A stretch of 64,000 bases of DNA from Zeugodacus cucurbitae (lineage: Eukaryota; Arthropoda; Insecta; Diptera; Tephritidae): NCBI RefSeq assembly GCF_028554725.1, contig NC_071669.1, forward strand, positions 12,839,001-12,903,000, written 5' to 3'. Position 1 is the first letter of the stretch; each line of letters opens with the position of its first letter. Of the stretch, positions 1 to 11,593 are shown in pieces. The notes beneath the pieces are model-generated. The model ran no database searches and had not been told where the DNA came from. It worked only from the letters and a program-made list of their open reading frames with translations. A program made the translations under genes and the position numbers.

Positions 1-527
1 AACCTAACCTAACCCTTGACACAATTTCCACGAATATTAGGAACAACTTCCTCGGACCGGTTGTGGTGGAGAAAGCTTTCAAATATAAAGTATTTAACTC
101 TGTTAAAAATTACTTAGACTTATGCGGTGTCCGGTTAGTTATCTCTGAAATCTTCGAAAAGCACTAAAAATTTTATTTAAGTCCTTATACGCTCCAAACT
201 TTCAAGTTTCCGATGATTTCATCCATTATATATCCATTTGAAACCACTCAAAATACCACTCACTTTTAAGTGCCTCCTATCAAAGTAACGATTTCAAATG
301 CAATTAACCACCTCGCATTTAAGCACACTCACGCCTCCCCCAACCAGCTACACACCCTGCTAAAAGTCACCAGACAGCCAGCAAGCCAGCCAGTAAAGCG
401 CTCATGCATGCCACTCGCTTGCCGACCTCACACAAGCCATCACATGTTGTTGCGTATACGTAACATACGAATTTCAACTTCACCACAATGCAACATGGCA
501 ACCCTGCAGCGCCGTTCGTTTTTAGTT
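1..527. other. Anonymous flanking sequence
   Basis: No gene recognised. It begins with two and a half AACCT-type units (1-14), a short motif often seen at LINE tails in flies. The rest is ordinary AT-rich sequence turning CA-rich after about 290, with no convincing ORF. Confidence 0.4.
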
Positions 528-616
528 AATAAAATCACAAGCAATGGTTCGTTGAGACTTCAGTCGCAATTCGTGCTTCGTCGTGTTAACAGCAGCACAA
601 GCAGCTAACTAACCAA
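528..616 (+). promoter_or_regulatory. Candidate TATA/Inr core promoter and short 5' UTR exon
   Basis: A TATA-like TAATAAAA (528-535) lies 27-34 bases upstream of an insect initiator, TTCAGTC, whose A at 562 would be +1. The following sequence runs to a good splice donor, CAA|GTAAGC, at 617. The predicted exon of about 55 bases has no ATG and the GCAGCAC/AACAGC-rich composition typical of fly 5' leaders. The DPE position (ACAGCA) is weak. The elements and their spacing are seen directly; that they act as a promoter is inferred. Confidence 0.35.
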
Positions 617-2040
617 GTAAGCGTTAAACGTTAACCATTTGCTTTGTAATGGAATAACAACAATAAAAATAACAAATAGACGGTCGAAATTTAAAGCGGT
701 TAAATAAAGGCAAAACACTACAACGTTTGGTTGAAGGAATATGTGAAAAAAATTAAAATAACAACAACAACAAAAACAACTAATAAGTGCTTAAGTTAAA
801 CAACGAACCTAAGGTCCAGCGAATTCGTGGAAAAAAAAATTTTAGAAAAGTGTGAAAATAACACATAATAAATACGTGTAACAACAACAACAATAATCAG
901 CGTTCGAAAAGTGGCAAAACGGAAATTGGTGCAACGTGAAGTGTGAAAAGTAAGAAAACCAACAAAAAAAATATAATAAATAGCGTGTAAACAAAGCAAT
1001 AACAACAACAACAAATTATAACAAAAATATTGAAAATTAATATTTATGCAGATATACATACATACATATATGTAGATATGTAATTATTGTATAACAACTT
1101 CGGCAAGTGGCAAGGCAAGCAGCATAACAATACAACAACAACAACAATAACACCACCAATGGCAGTTAATGTTGTGGCAACATTTACAAATGCATTTTAG
1201 CCTTCTTTTCTTTATTCTTTGCTTTGCGAAACTTATTGCAACAACAACAACAACAACACTAATGCATGTATTTGAAGGTGTGAAACACAATGTGGAACCC
1301 ACTCCCCTCTCAAACACCCCTCGGTATACCGTCCTTACCGCCTTTGTGCTTATTGCTAACAAAACAACAACAACAACAACAACTACAACTATGAGCTTTG
1401 GCTTTTGTTTGTATATAAACGCTATTATTTGCCTTTTACATTAGTGTGTGTGTGTGTTATTGTTGTTGTTTGGCATTGCGTGGTTCTACTTAAGCTGTTG
1501 GTAAACAGTTGATGGCATTGCGGTTGCAGGTGGATTCGTGCTTGACTGCTACACTGCTACACTGCTGCTGCTGTTGTTGTTGCTACTATTGTTGTTGTTG
1601 TTGCTACTATTGTTGTTGCTGCTGCTGTTGTTCTATTCTATGCTATGCTGTGTGGTGGCGCGACTTTGTAAATTTAACTGACCACGAAACCAGCGCGCGT
1701 TGCGACCAAGCAGTCGCAGACAAGTCAAGAACAGCGTGCAACAACAATAAATGTGCTGAAAATAAATGCAAACTGCAAACAATTCATTCTAAGTTGTCTC
1801 GTTTTTTTTTGCGTCTATTGCCAAAGTATCGATTGCAGAAATTACTGGTTTACTGTTGCTCACTGACTTTGAGCTGTTCTGTGGTCGTGGTGTGTTGGTG
1901 TTACATGCGGATTTTTTGTTAATGAAGTAATATAGCATTTTGAAATCATACGCCAATAGCAAATACAAATATATACTGGTTCTATATATTATATATTAAT
2001 AAGTGTGTGCGTGGAGGAATAAAGTGTGATTTCATTTTTA
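617..2040. other. CAA/TTG-rich non-coding stretch
   Basis: The region holds many short (CAA)n or (TTG)n tracts, for example 885-895, 1131-1150, 1239-1257, 1363-1385 and the CTG/TTG mixture at 1559-1632. These create artificial poly-Cys or poly-Thr reading frames on both strands. Nothing else is recognisable. It would be the start of intron 1 if the donor at 617 is used. Confidence 0.5.
1559..1632. repeat. Interrupted (CTG/TTG)n microsatellite
   Basis: About 74 bases of CTG and TTG triplets are interrupted twice by CTACTA. The reverse complement is CAG/CAA. An ORF crosses it as a run of Cys and Tyr, but nothing flanking the run resembles a protein, so it is treated as a simple repeat. Confidence 0.8.
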
Positions 2041-2189
2041 AGCTAGTGGATTTTGGTGTAAAAATTGATTTAACCATGAAAAATTTAAATGTTTGTGATA
2101 AAAAAATTTAATCAAAATATTAAAAAGTATTAAAAAATAATTAAAAATTAAAAAAAAAATAAAATGGAAAAATAAAGAAAATGAGAAAT

Positions 2190-3600
2190 AATACAGTAAC
2201 AAGCTTATCCAATCGCATCTAATTAATGAAAAGTAAAAATAAATGTAATAAATAAAAAAAATAATAATAAAAAAAAAATAAATAAAAATATAAAATTAAA
2301 ATATAATAATATCCAATCGTATCTAATTAATGAAAAATAAATATAATAAATAAAGAAAATAATAATAATAAATATTATAATAAAAAAAAAAAAATAAAAA
2401 TAATAATAAATAAAAAAAAAAATTAAATTAAAAATTAATAATAGATACAAATGTGTTTGAGGCTTTCAAAAATGTTGTCATAATTTCTGTTAAAAAATAA
2501 ATAAACGTTTAATAATACAAATTAAAAACAATTTTTTAAATGAATTTTAAAAACAATAAACCAAATTATTTAATATGTGATCTTAATATATAAACACAAT
2601 ATTTAATTTATTTTGTGTTAAATATTATTTTATAAATTTAAAATTGAAATAAAAAAAAAATAATTAAAAAAATAAAAAACACAGTTTTATTAAAATATGA
2701 AAGAATTAAAAATACAGATTCGAAGAAATTACAAAAAGAAAAAAATGCAATAACAAGCTTATCCAATGGTTTCTAATTAATAGAAAATATTAAAAAACAA
2801 TAAATTAAAAATAAAAATAAGGATATTAAATTAAAAAAAAAAATTATACAAATGTGTTTGAGGCTTTTCGAAATATAGTCCTAAATCTTGTAGAAAAAAA
2901 TTAACAAAAACAATTAACAAATCATTTATAAATGAATTTAAAAACAATAAAATGAATTTTTAAAACAATAAACCAAATTATTTAATATATGCTCTTAATA
3001 TATAAATATAATTAATTTATTTTGTGTTAAATATTATTTTATAAATTTAAAATATAAATAAAAAAAATATTAAAAATAATAAAAAACACAGTTTTAATAA
3101 AATATAAAAGAATTAAAAATACAAATTCGAAGAGAAAACGAAAAAAACGTAAATAATGCAGTAACAAGCTTATCCAATGGCTTCCAATTAGTAAAAAAAA
3201 TAAAAAATTATAAATTAAAAATTAAAATAAGGATAATAAATTAAAAAAAAAATATACAAATGTGTTCAAAATATAGCCATAAATGCTGTTAAAAATTAAA
3301 CAATCTTCTAATTAACAAAAACAACATAATTCTTTTTTAAATGAATTTTAAAAACTATAAACCAAATTATTTAATATGCTTGTGCGCTTAATATATTAAA
3401 AATAATATTTATGCTAAATATAATTATAAAAAATATGTGTTCTAAAATTTGGAGTGTATTAAATATTATTGTGATCTAATTATTAAAAAAAAAAAAATAA
3501 AAATAACAATTTAGTTTAAAAAAGTATAAATAAAAATAATAATATATTGTAAAATAAAAAAAAGTATAATTGTTACAAATTATCAACTAAACAGTGCGTA
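2190..3600. repeat. AT-rich diverged tandem duplication, three copies of about 410-550 bp
   Basis: Three copies share landmarks in the same order: a CAGTAACAAGCTTATCCAAT-type block at 2194, 2748 and 3159; a CAAATGTGTTTGAGGCTTT-type block near 2449, 2849 and 3257; and an AACCAAATTATTTAATATG-type block near 2560, 2975 and 3360. The first copy is longer because a 104-bp internal segment is itself duplicated (2207 and 2311). No coding capacity is visible. Confidence 0.75.
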
Positions 3601-4560
3601 AAATTTACTAAAAATATAATATTTCTAAAATAAATCATTTTATTTACAACATATATATTTACGATTCAATATATTTAAAAAGACACAGCATTTTTTATGA
3701 AAAAGTACAAAAAAATATATTAAATTACTATAATACAAAATTAATTTTATAAAAAAAAATTAAAAATAATTAATAAAAGAAAACTTTTCGAGTGTTCTAA
3801 AATTATAGAAAAAACAAAATCAAAATTGTGCTAAAAATAAATAAGTTTTATAAAAGTTTAAATTGTATATGTGTTTTTTTAAATAATTTTAAAAATATTT
3901 TTGGTCAAAAAGGCAATAAATAAAAATTATAAAATAAAATAATTTTCAATTTATAGCGTCAGATGTTTCAGTATTATAAATAAAAAAATTAAGAAACAAA
4001 ATAAAATTGAAGTGATTAAAATATATAAAACATCTAATATTAGTATAAATATTTATTATTAAATCTGAACAAATATTTTTCAATTGTTGTAATAAAAAAA
4101 GGAAAAAAATATTGCAAATAATTATGTTAATTAATTATTAAAAAATTAATAATACGTATAAAAAAAGAAATGTGTCATAAATAAATTATTTTTATAAAAT
4201 TTTTAATTGTATATGTGCTTTTTAAATAAATAAATGAACTTAAAATCATATTTTTAGTCAAAAATACAATAAATAATAATAAGAAGGTTGTAATAAAAAT
4301 TTTAAAGTAAAATAATATTCAATTATAGCGTCAGATGTTTCAATATCATAAATAATAAAAAAATAATAATAATAATAAAATTGAAGTGATTAAAATATAT
4401 AAACCATCTAATATTTGTATAAATATTTATTAGCAAAGTTCAAAAATTTTTTTCCAATTATTGTATTGAATAAAAAAAATTAAATAATTATATTAATAAA
4501 TTATTAAAAAATTAATAATACGTGTAAAAAAATATAAAAAATAAATCAAAGCGTGGATAA
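3600..4560. repeat. AT-rich diverged tandem duplication, two copies of about 372 bp
   Basis: The block ATAGCGTCAGATGTTTCA occurs ending near 3968 and again 372 bases later. It is followed in both copies by TTGAAGTGATTAAAATATA and an AATATTTATTA block. Sequence between the landmarks is alignable but diverged. The composition matches the adjacent three-copy array, yet the landmark words differ. Confidence 0.7.
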
Positions 4561-5837
4561 ATAAATATTTATTAGAATAAGTTGATTGAGTTGAGAAATA
4601 TAATTTTTTCACTTACCAAGCTTTCTTCAGAACAGCAGTAATAAAACATTTTCTTCTGCCAGTCTGATCAGTTACATTTTGAATTAAGCTAATTAGACAT
4701 CAGCTTCATTGTTCCAGCCATCTCTTGGAATACAGCTTCTAATCTCTCGTTGGGGTATATCAAAACTAAGAGTTTGAACAATTTCTGTGTTTCTAGGATG
4801 TTTTGCTGACGACATAGTAAATAAATTTTCCAGTTGTGCTGCTAAATTTAATGAAAAAAATCAGTTATTTTCCAAAAATAAAAAACAAAAAGTGTTTACG
4901 GCGAGTGTATAGAAAATACTGAGTTTGATAATGTGTTTAGTGTTTGTGAATAGTGTTTAGTGTTAAATACCATAATTGCTATTAAACTCGAGTTTGTGTG
5001 AGAGAGTCTCGAGTCTTTTAGGCTCTCCTCTGTGTGTGATTATATGATTTTCTTCGTCCTTATTCTTATAAAAAGTGAGCCTATATGAGTTGTGGTAGTC
5101 TTGGGACTATATACGATGTTGTTCTCATAAGTGGATATACAAAATTACAAAACTTCCATTTTATAAAATTTTTGTGAGACAAAAAATGTTGAAAATTTAA
5201 ATGAAATATATAATATATATACATATATGTATGTAGACATTTAAGAATGTGTGTGTATGTGTGTAAGCAGCTGTATATAAATATATACATACCTATGTAA
5301 CCTAATTGCTTGTTGTAATTTTTGTAATGCGCGTTAATGTAGTGTGTATGAATTTTTAATTAAGTAATTTATTACCACATTGAGTGATTTTGATACCACA
5401 AAATTTGTTTTTTAATATTTTGTTTCATTAATAATTTTTTTTTGCTAAATCACTCATGAATTTTAATTATATTTTTACATATGTATGTATATATAATATT
5501 TTTAAAATTATTTTTTGCGGTTAATTGAAAAAGAAACAAAATTTCACTTAATTATTCACTTTGCACTTCATTAAATTTTTTTTTTTTGAAAACTGCTGAT
5601 AATTAGCATGCAAGCTGGTTAAGTGTTATTTTGTAAAGTCAATTTAGTTGTTTTTTTATACATATCAATTTTAAAGTATTAAATTATATGGAGATTTAAC
5701 TGAAATTTTTGATTCATTATTAAAGTGAGTAAAAAATTTGAAGCGAGAGCAATAATTTGCTACATAAATGTTCAGAATGTTTATTAGTTTCTCAAAAAAT
5801 TGAATTTTAATTTTTACAAAATAATGATTTTAATAAA
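4561..5837. other. Unremarkable AT-rich spacer
   Basis: No supported gene, repeat or RNA. A few short ORFs occur, none with recognisable features. There is a GT/TG-rich stretch near 5205-5285. Confidence 0.4.
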
Positions 5838-6754
5838 AACAAGTAAGGAAAGGCTAAGTTCGGGTGCAACCGAGCATTTTATACTCTCGCAATTTATTGA
5901 AGAAATTTAACCAATACATATATGCGGAATAATGCTCACCGTATTTTTGAAAAACCTATAATTAGGTATATGGGAGCTAGGAGAAGATACTTTTGAAAAA
6001 CCTACAATGAGGTATATGGAAATGATATGACCCGATTTTAATAATTTTTGGAACAGAGACACACTATTAGAAGAAAACAATTTCCTCTGAATTAAATTGA
6101 GATATCTGAGAGATTTACCCATATTTTCGGTTAAAATTTAGTTTAGTTCGTTAGTTAGTTAACCCACTTTTAGTAATTTTCAACCTAACCTTTGTATGGG
6201 AGGTGGGCGTGGTTATTATCCGATTTCAACTATTTTCATGGTGTGTGGTGGGGTATGTAAGAGACCCGACTGCAGAAAGTTTGGTTTATATAGCTCTATT
6301 AGTTTGCGAGTTAAATACAAATAACCGATTTGTGGGCGGGGCCACGCCCACTTCCCCAAAAAAATTACATCCAAATATGCCCCCTCCTAGTGCGATCCTT
6401 TATTCCAAATTTTGCTTTTATATCTTCATTTATGGCTTAGTTATGACACTTTGTGGGCGTGGCAATGGTCCGATTCTGCCCATTTTCGAACTTGATCTTC
6501 TTATGGTGCCAAGGAATATTTGTGCCAAGTTTCGTCAAGATATCTTAATTTTTACTCAAGTTACAGCTTGCACAGACGGACAGACGGACGGACGGACAGA
6601 CATCCGGATTTCAAATCTACTCGTCACCCTGATCACTTTGATATATATTTATAACCCTATATCTAACTCGTTTAGTTTTGGGTGTTACAAACAACCGTTA
6701 TGTGGACAAAACTATAATACTCTCTTTAGCAACATTTGTTGCGAGAGTATAAAA
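5838..6754 (+). repeat. Dispersed repeat with short terminal inverted repeats
   Basis: The unit starts with AACAAGTAAGGAAAGGC and contains TTTTATACTCTCGCAA (5877-5892), whose exact inverse TTGCGAGAGTATAAAA closes it (6739-6754). Inside are an ACGGACAG-type run (6572-6602) and the phrase CTACTCGTCACCCTGATCA. A related copy lies in reverse near 42350-42755, and an internally deleted fragment near 18392-18556, so this is an interspersed family. Its superfamily cannot be assigned. The 186-codon ORF at 6203-6763 is treated as fortuitous. Confidence 0.7.
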
Positions 6755-7416
6755 ATAAATTAAACTAAATTAAAAGCAAAAACAATTCTTTCTCAATAAA
6801 TACTCAAACATTTTTTTTCTAAAATGTTTTTTCATTAAAATTTTTTCCAGAAAAAGTCTATAAATTTAATGCCAGATAAATTTAAAATCTAATGATTTGT
6901 TTCAAAAAGTTTCAAAATATTTTTGGCTGCTAAAATATTATTTTTATAATTTTTCAAAAAAATATTCTTCTCAAGAAAAAAATGTTTTAAAAACAAAATA
7001 TGTGAATAATAAAATAGTTTTATATTTTTTGCAAAGCAAAAATAATGTAAAAACAATATTAAAAAAATAAAATTAATTAAAAAAGAACTTATAATAGTAA
7101 ACTTATAATATTAAATATATAATTAATAAAACAAAAAATAAAAATAATTAAAAAAATTATAAAATTAATCAAAAATTTAAAAACAGCATTTTGTATAGTT
7201 TTTATATTTAATATTACTATTTTAATCCATTATATCTATATATTTATCTCTGTACTGTATATATGTACATATATGTATGTATGTATGTCTGCGCCTTTGA
7301 TTGTCTTAATGATTTGTGCCAACATAATGCTACTTTATTATCCCCTCGTGGGCAATAACTCCAACAAATTAACACATTTTTAATTTTTATTTATTTTTTC
7401 TTTCCACTCGGCACAG
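6755..7416. other. AT-rich spacer
   Basis: Low-complexity A/T-rich sequence with a TATG/TACA tract near 7255-7290. No gene is seen. A polypyrimidine run at its end leads into the splice acceptor at 7415-7416. Confidence 0.4.
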
Positions 7417-7914
7417 TTGTGAAAATTTTAACGCAAATGCACACCAGTGACCAAAACAAAATTGTGGAAATTGGAAAAAAGTGCACGCAAGTGTAATTCA
7501 ACGCGTAATAAATAAAAAATAAACCGTAAAACACATAAAGCCGTCGGAAGTGTGGCAACAAATTTCGGTGTCATACAGCAAAACAAAATAATTTTTTTAA
7601 AAAGCGAAAAAATATAATTAATTATAAAAGTAATATATGTAATTCGAGCAAGCTAACTGCCACACACGAATGTATGTATGTTTTTGGCGCTTCAACCGCC
7701 GCTGCTTGCAACATTAATTTCGTAGTGAATTTGCCAAGGCTTTGCGAGCGCTTAGCTGGCCACCAATCAACCACAACAAAAACGTAAGCAACAAAAACAA
7801 CAACAACCAAATATATTTACAACACTAATAACTTGGATTACAACAGCGGTAGCCACAGCAACAACACCAATTATAGCGCAAAAAACATTAGCAACAAGAA
7901 GCGGCAACATTTCG
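7417..7914 (+). other. Candidate non-coding (5' UTR) exon
   Basis: A pyrimidine-rich tract (about 7385-7410) ends in GGCACAG, a plausible acceptor at 7416. The downstream block is rich in CAA/AAC and purines like fly leaders, and reaches TTCG|GTATGT, a good donor, at 7915. An earlier donor, AAAC|GTAAGC, lies at 7784, so two exon lengths are possible. All forward frames contain stops, so any role would be untranslated. It lies on the same strand as the candidate first exon at 562-616. Splicing is inferred only. Confidence 0.35.
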
Positions 7915-9501
7915 GTATGTTAATAAATATAAATGCCTTTCCATTACGCATGTGTATATATTTGTATAAAAAAAAATTTCCACGGCAATGTAGGAATTAA
8001 TTTTTAATTGTATATAATTTTTATTAAACAAATTTTTATAATATTTATTTAATTTTTTTTTTTTTAAATTTTCGTTGAAAAAAAATAAAAAAATATTATT
8101 TACCATTTCTTATATCCTCAAAAATATTTTTTTTTAATTTTTTATAATTTTTTATAACCTTTTTTTAATTAAAATAATTTTTTTAGATGTTTTTAATTTT
8201 AAAATTTGTTTTAATTAACATTTTTATTGTTTTTAAATAAATTTTTATTTTTTTTTTTAAATAAATTTTTATTTAATTTTTTTTTTAATTTTCGTTGAAT
8301 AAAAAATGTAATACCAAAAATTAAAAAAAATATTAATTGTTTTAAATATATATATGACACTCAAAAAAATTGTTGACACCATCAACTTCAACTTTTTCCC
8401 ACAGGGCATACTGCCAAACTTCCATATATAGTATATTTATCGCACGCTTACAATTTTTATTACCATTATTATTTATGCTATTTTATTTGCCACACACAAT
8501 GCGTGTATACACCAAAAACAACAACGACAACAGTAGCAATAACAAGCCATAGTAGCGAGCGAAAAAAATATGTAGCATAATGTTGAGAAAAAATATGATT
8601 GATTTCGTCTACTTGCAGCCTTATGAATTATTAATTACTTTGCTGCGAATATTTTATTGTTTCTTTTATTTATGTATTTCCCCTCCATTTGATTTACTTT
8701 GTTTGGCATCTTTTTTCTTGTCAGCTCACACTGCTCACCATTGCTTTTATTCAAACTGTTTTTTGCGTTATTTTGTTGGTGAGCTTGGCTTGCGCAAACT
8801 GTTGGCGTAAAAAGTGTATTGCAGTGAGAGTGATTTGTTAAAAAAATATTTCTTTACCGCGTTGTTGGCAATAAAGTGCAATACTGTACAATAAATAATG
8901 AAATAAATCGGTTATACAGGGTGTGTCGAAAGTAATTCAAATTTGAAGCGATTATAAAAAAAATTAATTTAAATCAGTGTTTATTTCTCGAAAAAGCTCA
9001 AAAATATCATTTTTATTTATTTAAAATCCTCTGTAAATCTCTTATTTATGCTGACTTGGTTGAACCTCCGGAAATTTTCAGGAGTACATTCTTTGTTGAA
9101 ACTTAACGTTTCTTGGCTATGTGGAAGATATAGCCTTCCATGCTAGTTAGGCAGTGCATGTTTTTTACGAACAGGGAATCTTTTATATTGACTATATCGA
9201 GATCCTATGAAGTTTAAGGTCCACTAGATCTGCATGTCGGTAGAGCACACTTGTTGTCCCTAAAAAAAAAAATAGCTCGTAAAAGGTTCAAAATTTCTTT
9301 GTTGAGAAGCTTTCTGCTTAGAGAAGCTTTTTCATGCCGTAAGCTCGTTTTTCAATTGCCGAATTACCGAAGGCAATCCCATTTTCGTCGACTAGAAACA
9401 CGTTTTGAAGTCAAAAGTTTGAGAATTGGTTAAGGTCGTTTCGAACTTAAGGTCTCTAATCATTTACCTCACCAGATAACATTTCTTTTTACTACTTTCT
9501 A
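7915..9501. other. AT-rich stretch with isolated splice-like sites
   Basis: Poly-T/A-rich sequence (7960-8340) is followed by an acceptor-like site CTTTTTCCCACAG at 8404 and a donor-like TTG|GTGAGC at 8779. No frame between them is convincing. A sequence reading ACAGGGTGTGTCGAAAGTAA near 8918 resembles a transposon end, but no partner end was found. Confidence 0.3.
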
Positions 9502-10376
9502 CAACTTTGCTTCCGCCGTTTTTTTTTGTAAATTTAAGGCATTTTTTGTATAAAAACGGTTACAAATATGTTATTTAAAATATTGGCCGTCGCTAGCTAC
9601 TACTTTTGACCATCTTTCTCGCAGCATGCGTATTCCGTGACGAAAGAACTCCTCATCATTCGAGTCGATCCAAGTATCAATCCAATTTTTGACTTCTTCA
9701 TAAGAACTGAAGTGCTCGTTAGCTAGGCCGTGTGCCATCGATCGGAACAAGTGGTAGTCAAATGGAGCAACGTCTGGAGAATACTGCCGGTTGGGTAAGA
9801 TCTCCCATTTCAGCGTCTCCAAATATTTTTTGACCACCTTTGTGACGTGAGGCCGAGCATTGTCATGCTGGAGAATGGCTTTATCGTGTCTTTCCTCGTA
9901 CTGTGGCCGTTTTTCTTTTAGTGCTCGGCTCAAACGCATCAATTGCGTTCGGTATCGATCTGCAATCTGGTTTCAGTCGAGTAATGCTTCCAATTCAGCA
10001 TCATCGAAAATCTTCTCCCTTTCACCATCATGCCGGTCTTCGACTTCATAATCACCATTCTTAAAACGTTGAAACTATTCGCAACATGTTCTTTCACTTA
10101 GGACAGCCGCTCCGTACGTATCCGAAAGCATTCGATGAGCCTCAGCTGCACTTTTTTTGGAATTAAAAAAGAAAAACAAAATTTCCCGCAAATGTCGAGA
10201 ATTCGGCTCAAAAAGTGACATTTTCAGTTGAGAATAAGTTTGGGATGCAAACAGATCTCTACAAATATTTTGTTGGGTTAATGTTGACACAAATGTCCAA
10301 GATCGATATAAAACGATTTAAACGACCAGTGCTTGACCCTAGAGGCATCTATTGGAAAACGGTGGAAGCAAAGTTG
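9502..10376 (-). mobile_element. Internally deleted mariner element
   Basis: Terminal inverted repeats of 21 bases (9502-9522 and 10356-10376) differ at one base and are flanked by TA at 9500-9501 and 10377-10378, the mariner target duplication. The 875-bp element contains both ends of a mariner transposase on the minus strand. Intact members of the family are about 1.3 kb, so roughly a third is missing. Without a full transposase it could only have moved in trans. Confidence 0.9.
9571..10221 (-). pseudogene. Mariner transposase remnant (deleted catalytic core)
   Basis: Reading starts at an ATG at 10221. The first part matches the mariner helix-turn-helix region (SAAEAHRMLSDTYG). A TAG then replaces what is normally a Trp codon (CE*FQRF). 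The frame continues to ELEALLD, then meets a TGA, and immediately resumes in the late catalytic domain (DRYRTQLMRLSRALKEKRPQ). It keeps the second Asp motif (ILQHDNARPH), the third Asp region (SPDVAPFDYHLF) and the normal C-terminus ending SDGQYFK. The block containing the first catalytic Asp is deleted. It belongs to the DD34D mariner family; the subfamily is not resolved. Confidence 0.9.
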
Positions 10377-11320
10377 TAGACCAATATAATATTATCGTAA
10401 TATATGAGGCCCTGTAATCCACCTAGGAATTTTGGAAAAATATATATAAATGTATATGTATATAAATGCACCTACTATCCTTAGGGAAACTTCGGAGGAA
10501 ACCAGATGGTTCGATTAGTCTTTCGCCCCTAGACTCAATTCTTATGATCGATTTGCACGTCAGAACTGTTTCGGTCTTTCATCAGGGTTTCCCTGACTTC
10601 AACCGGACCAAGTATAGTTCAGTTCACCATATTTTGTGTCACAGCATATATGCCCAATGTACGCTCTAGTTTACTTCAAACCTAAGAAACCTCTTTTTGG
10701 ATTACAATGTCGTCGAAGGGAATATTAAAAAAAAGTCGTTCGGTTAAGCTTTTACAATAGGGTAGCGATAATTAATCCTCCAAATGTTAATCACATTCCT
10801 ACTTATGTTAACTGATAGATAATGGTGGATTTAATAAAGTTTCTGGTCATCCCGAATGATCTTGATAAGAAGTCCATTCCATTGTCAATGGATCAAACAG
10901 ATTATCTTCTCTCTTCAGAAAATCTTCTATCTTCTTCTCTGTAGAAAACGTGATATAAGTTCCATCTCCGAGGGAAATTAAGGAGCCTATCGAAACTAAT
11001 ATGTATATATAATTTCTTTTCCAATTATGAAGATTAAGAACTCACAGTTCAGGTCAGATCTGGTCATCGAGATCATCTCAAGACTTCAGGAAAGTTTGTC
11101 GTGTAATAACCCCACCTTGACTGTTGTAGAAGATATTTAAGATGTTTATCAACTCTCTTGATTTGTAAGGCTTCTATAAAAACCAAAATCCACAGACCAC
11201 TGCGATAGAAGGTCTATGGTTATTCAGTAAGAAAATAAAACACATATTTGCGAAGCTTAGTGAATATTGTCTCTCACTTTCTTATTTCAAACTTTTTTCT
11301 ATGTTAACTTCCATAGTTAA
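10377..11320. other. Spacer
   Basis: No recognisable gene or repeat. Short ORFs only. Confidence 0.4.
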
Positions 11321-11442
11321 ATTGTAAACATTCTCATCCCCTTAAACAACCTCCAAAACCTGAAATATCCTGCACATCCGTCTGTATGTATGAAATTATG
11401 TGCCAACATGCACTTAGCTTTCAATGAAAGGCAAATATTAGC

Positions 11443-11593
11443 CATGAAAGCAACAATCAACAAATTAGAAATCAACTTGAAAAACGACATGGCCAATTCA
11501 CAGACGATGGCAAAGAAACTGAGACTCGAAACGGAGCTAGACGAGGGTATCAGTGACAGTGGTTTTTCCATGCTTTCAACTCGATTTCCGTGA
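11443..11593 (+). CDS. Possible terminal coding exon, charged coiled-coil-like peptide
   Basis: A reading frame open from about 11321 to a TGA at 11591-11593 encodes, from an acceptor-like CACTTAG near 11420-11421 or the ATG at 11444, a charged peptide. It contains KATINKLEINLKNDMANSQ, AKKLRLETELDEG and ISDSGFSMLSTRFP. Leu/Ile spacing is compatible with a short helix or coiled coil. The acidic-serine tail DEGISDSGFS resembles phosphodegron-like motifs. The base composition is less AT-rich than its surroundings. The upstream pyrimidine tract is poor and no family is recognised, so it may be chance. If real, it is probably the last exon of a protein whose other exons lie elsewhere. Confidence 0.3.

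Noticed and set aside
1..14. AACCTAACCTAACC as a telomeric repeat
   Set aside because: Only two and a half units, and flies are known to lack TTAGG telomeres. A LINE tail or chance is more likely.
1509..1922. 137-codon Cys-rich ORF
   Set aside because: The Cys run is a CTG/TTG microsatellite; the remainder has no family features.
2040..4600. Mitochondrial insertion or control-region copy
   Set aside because: Extreme AT content alone suggested it, but no mitochondrial gene or tRNA is recognisable and the structure is local tandem duplication.
6203..6763. 186-codon ORF
   Set aside because: Lies wholly inside a dispersed repeat and continues through the inverted terminal block. No recognisable domain.
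8918..8945. ACAGGGTGTGTCGAAAGTAA as a mariner or Tc1 end
   Set aside because: No inverted partner or flanking TA-duplicated copy was found within several kb.
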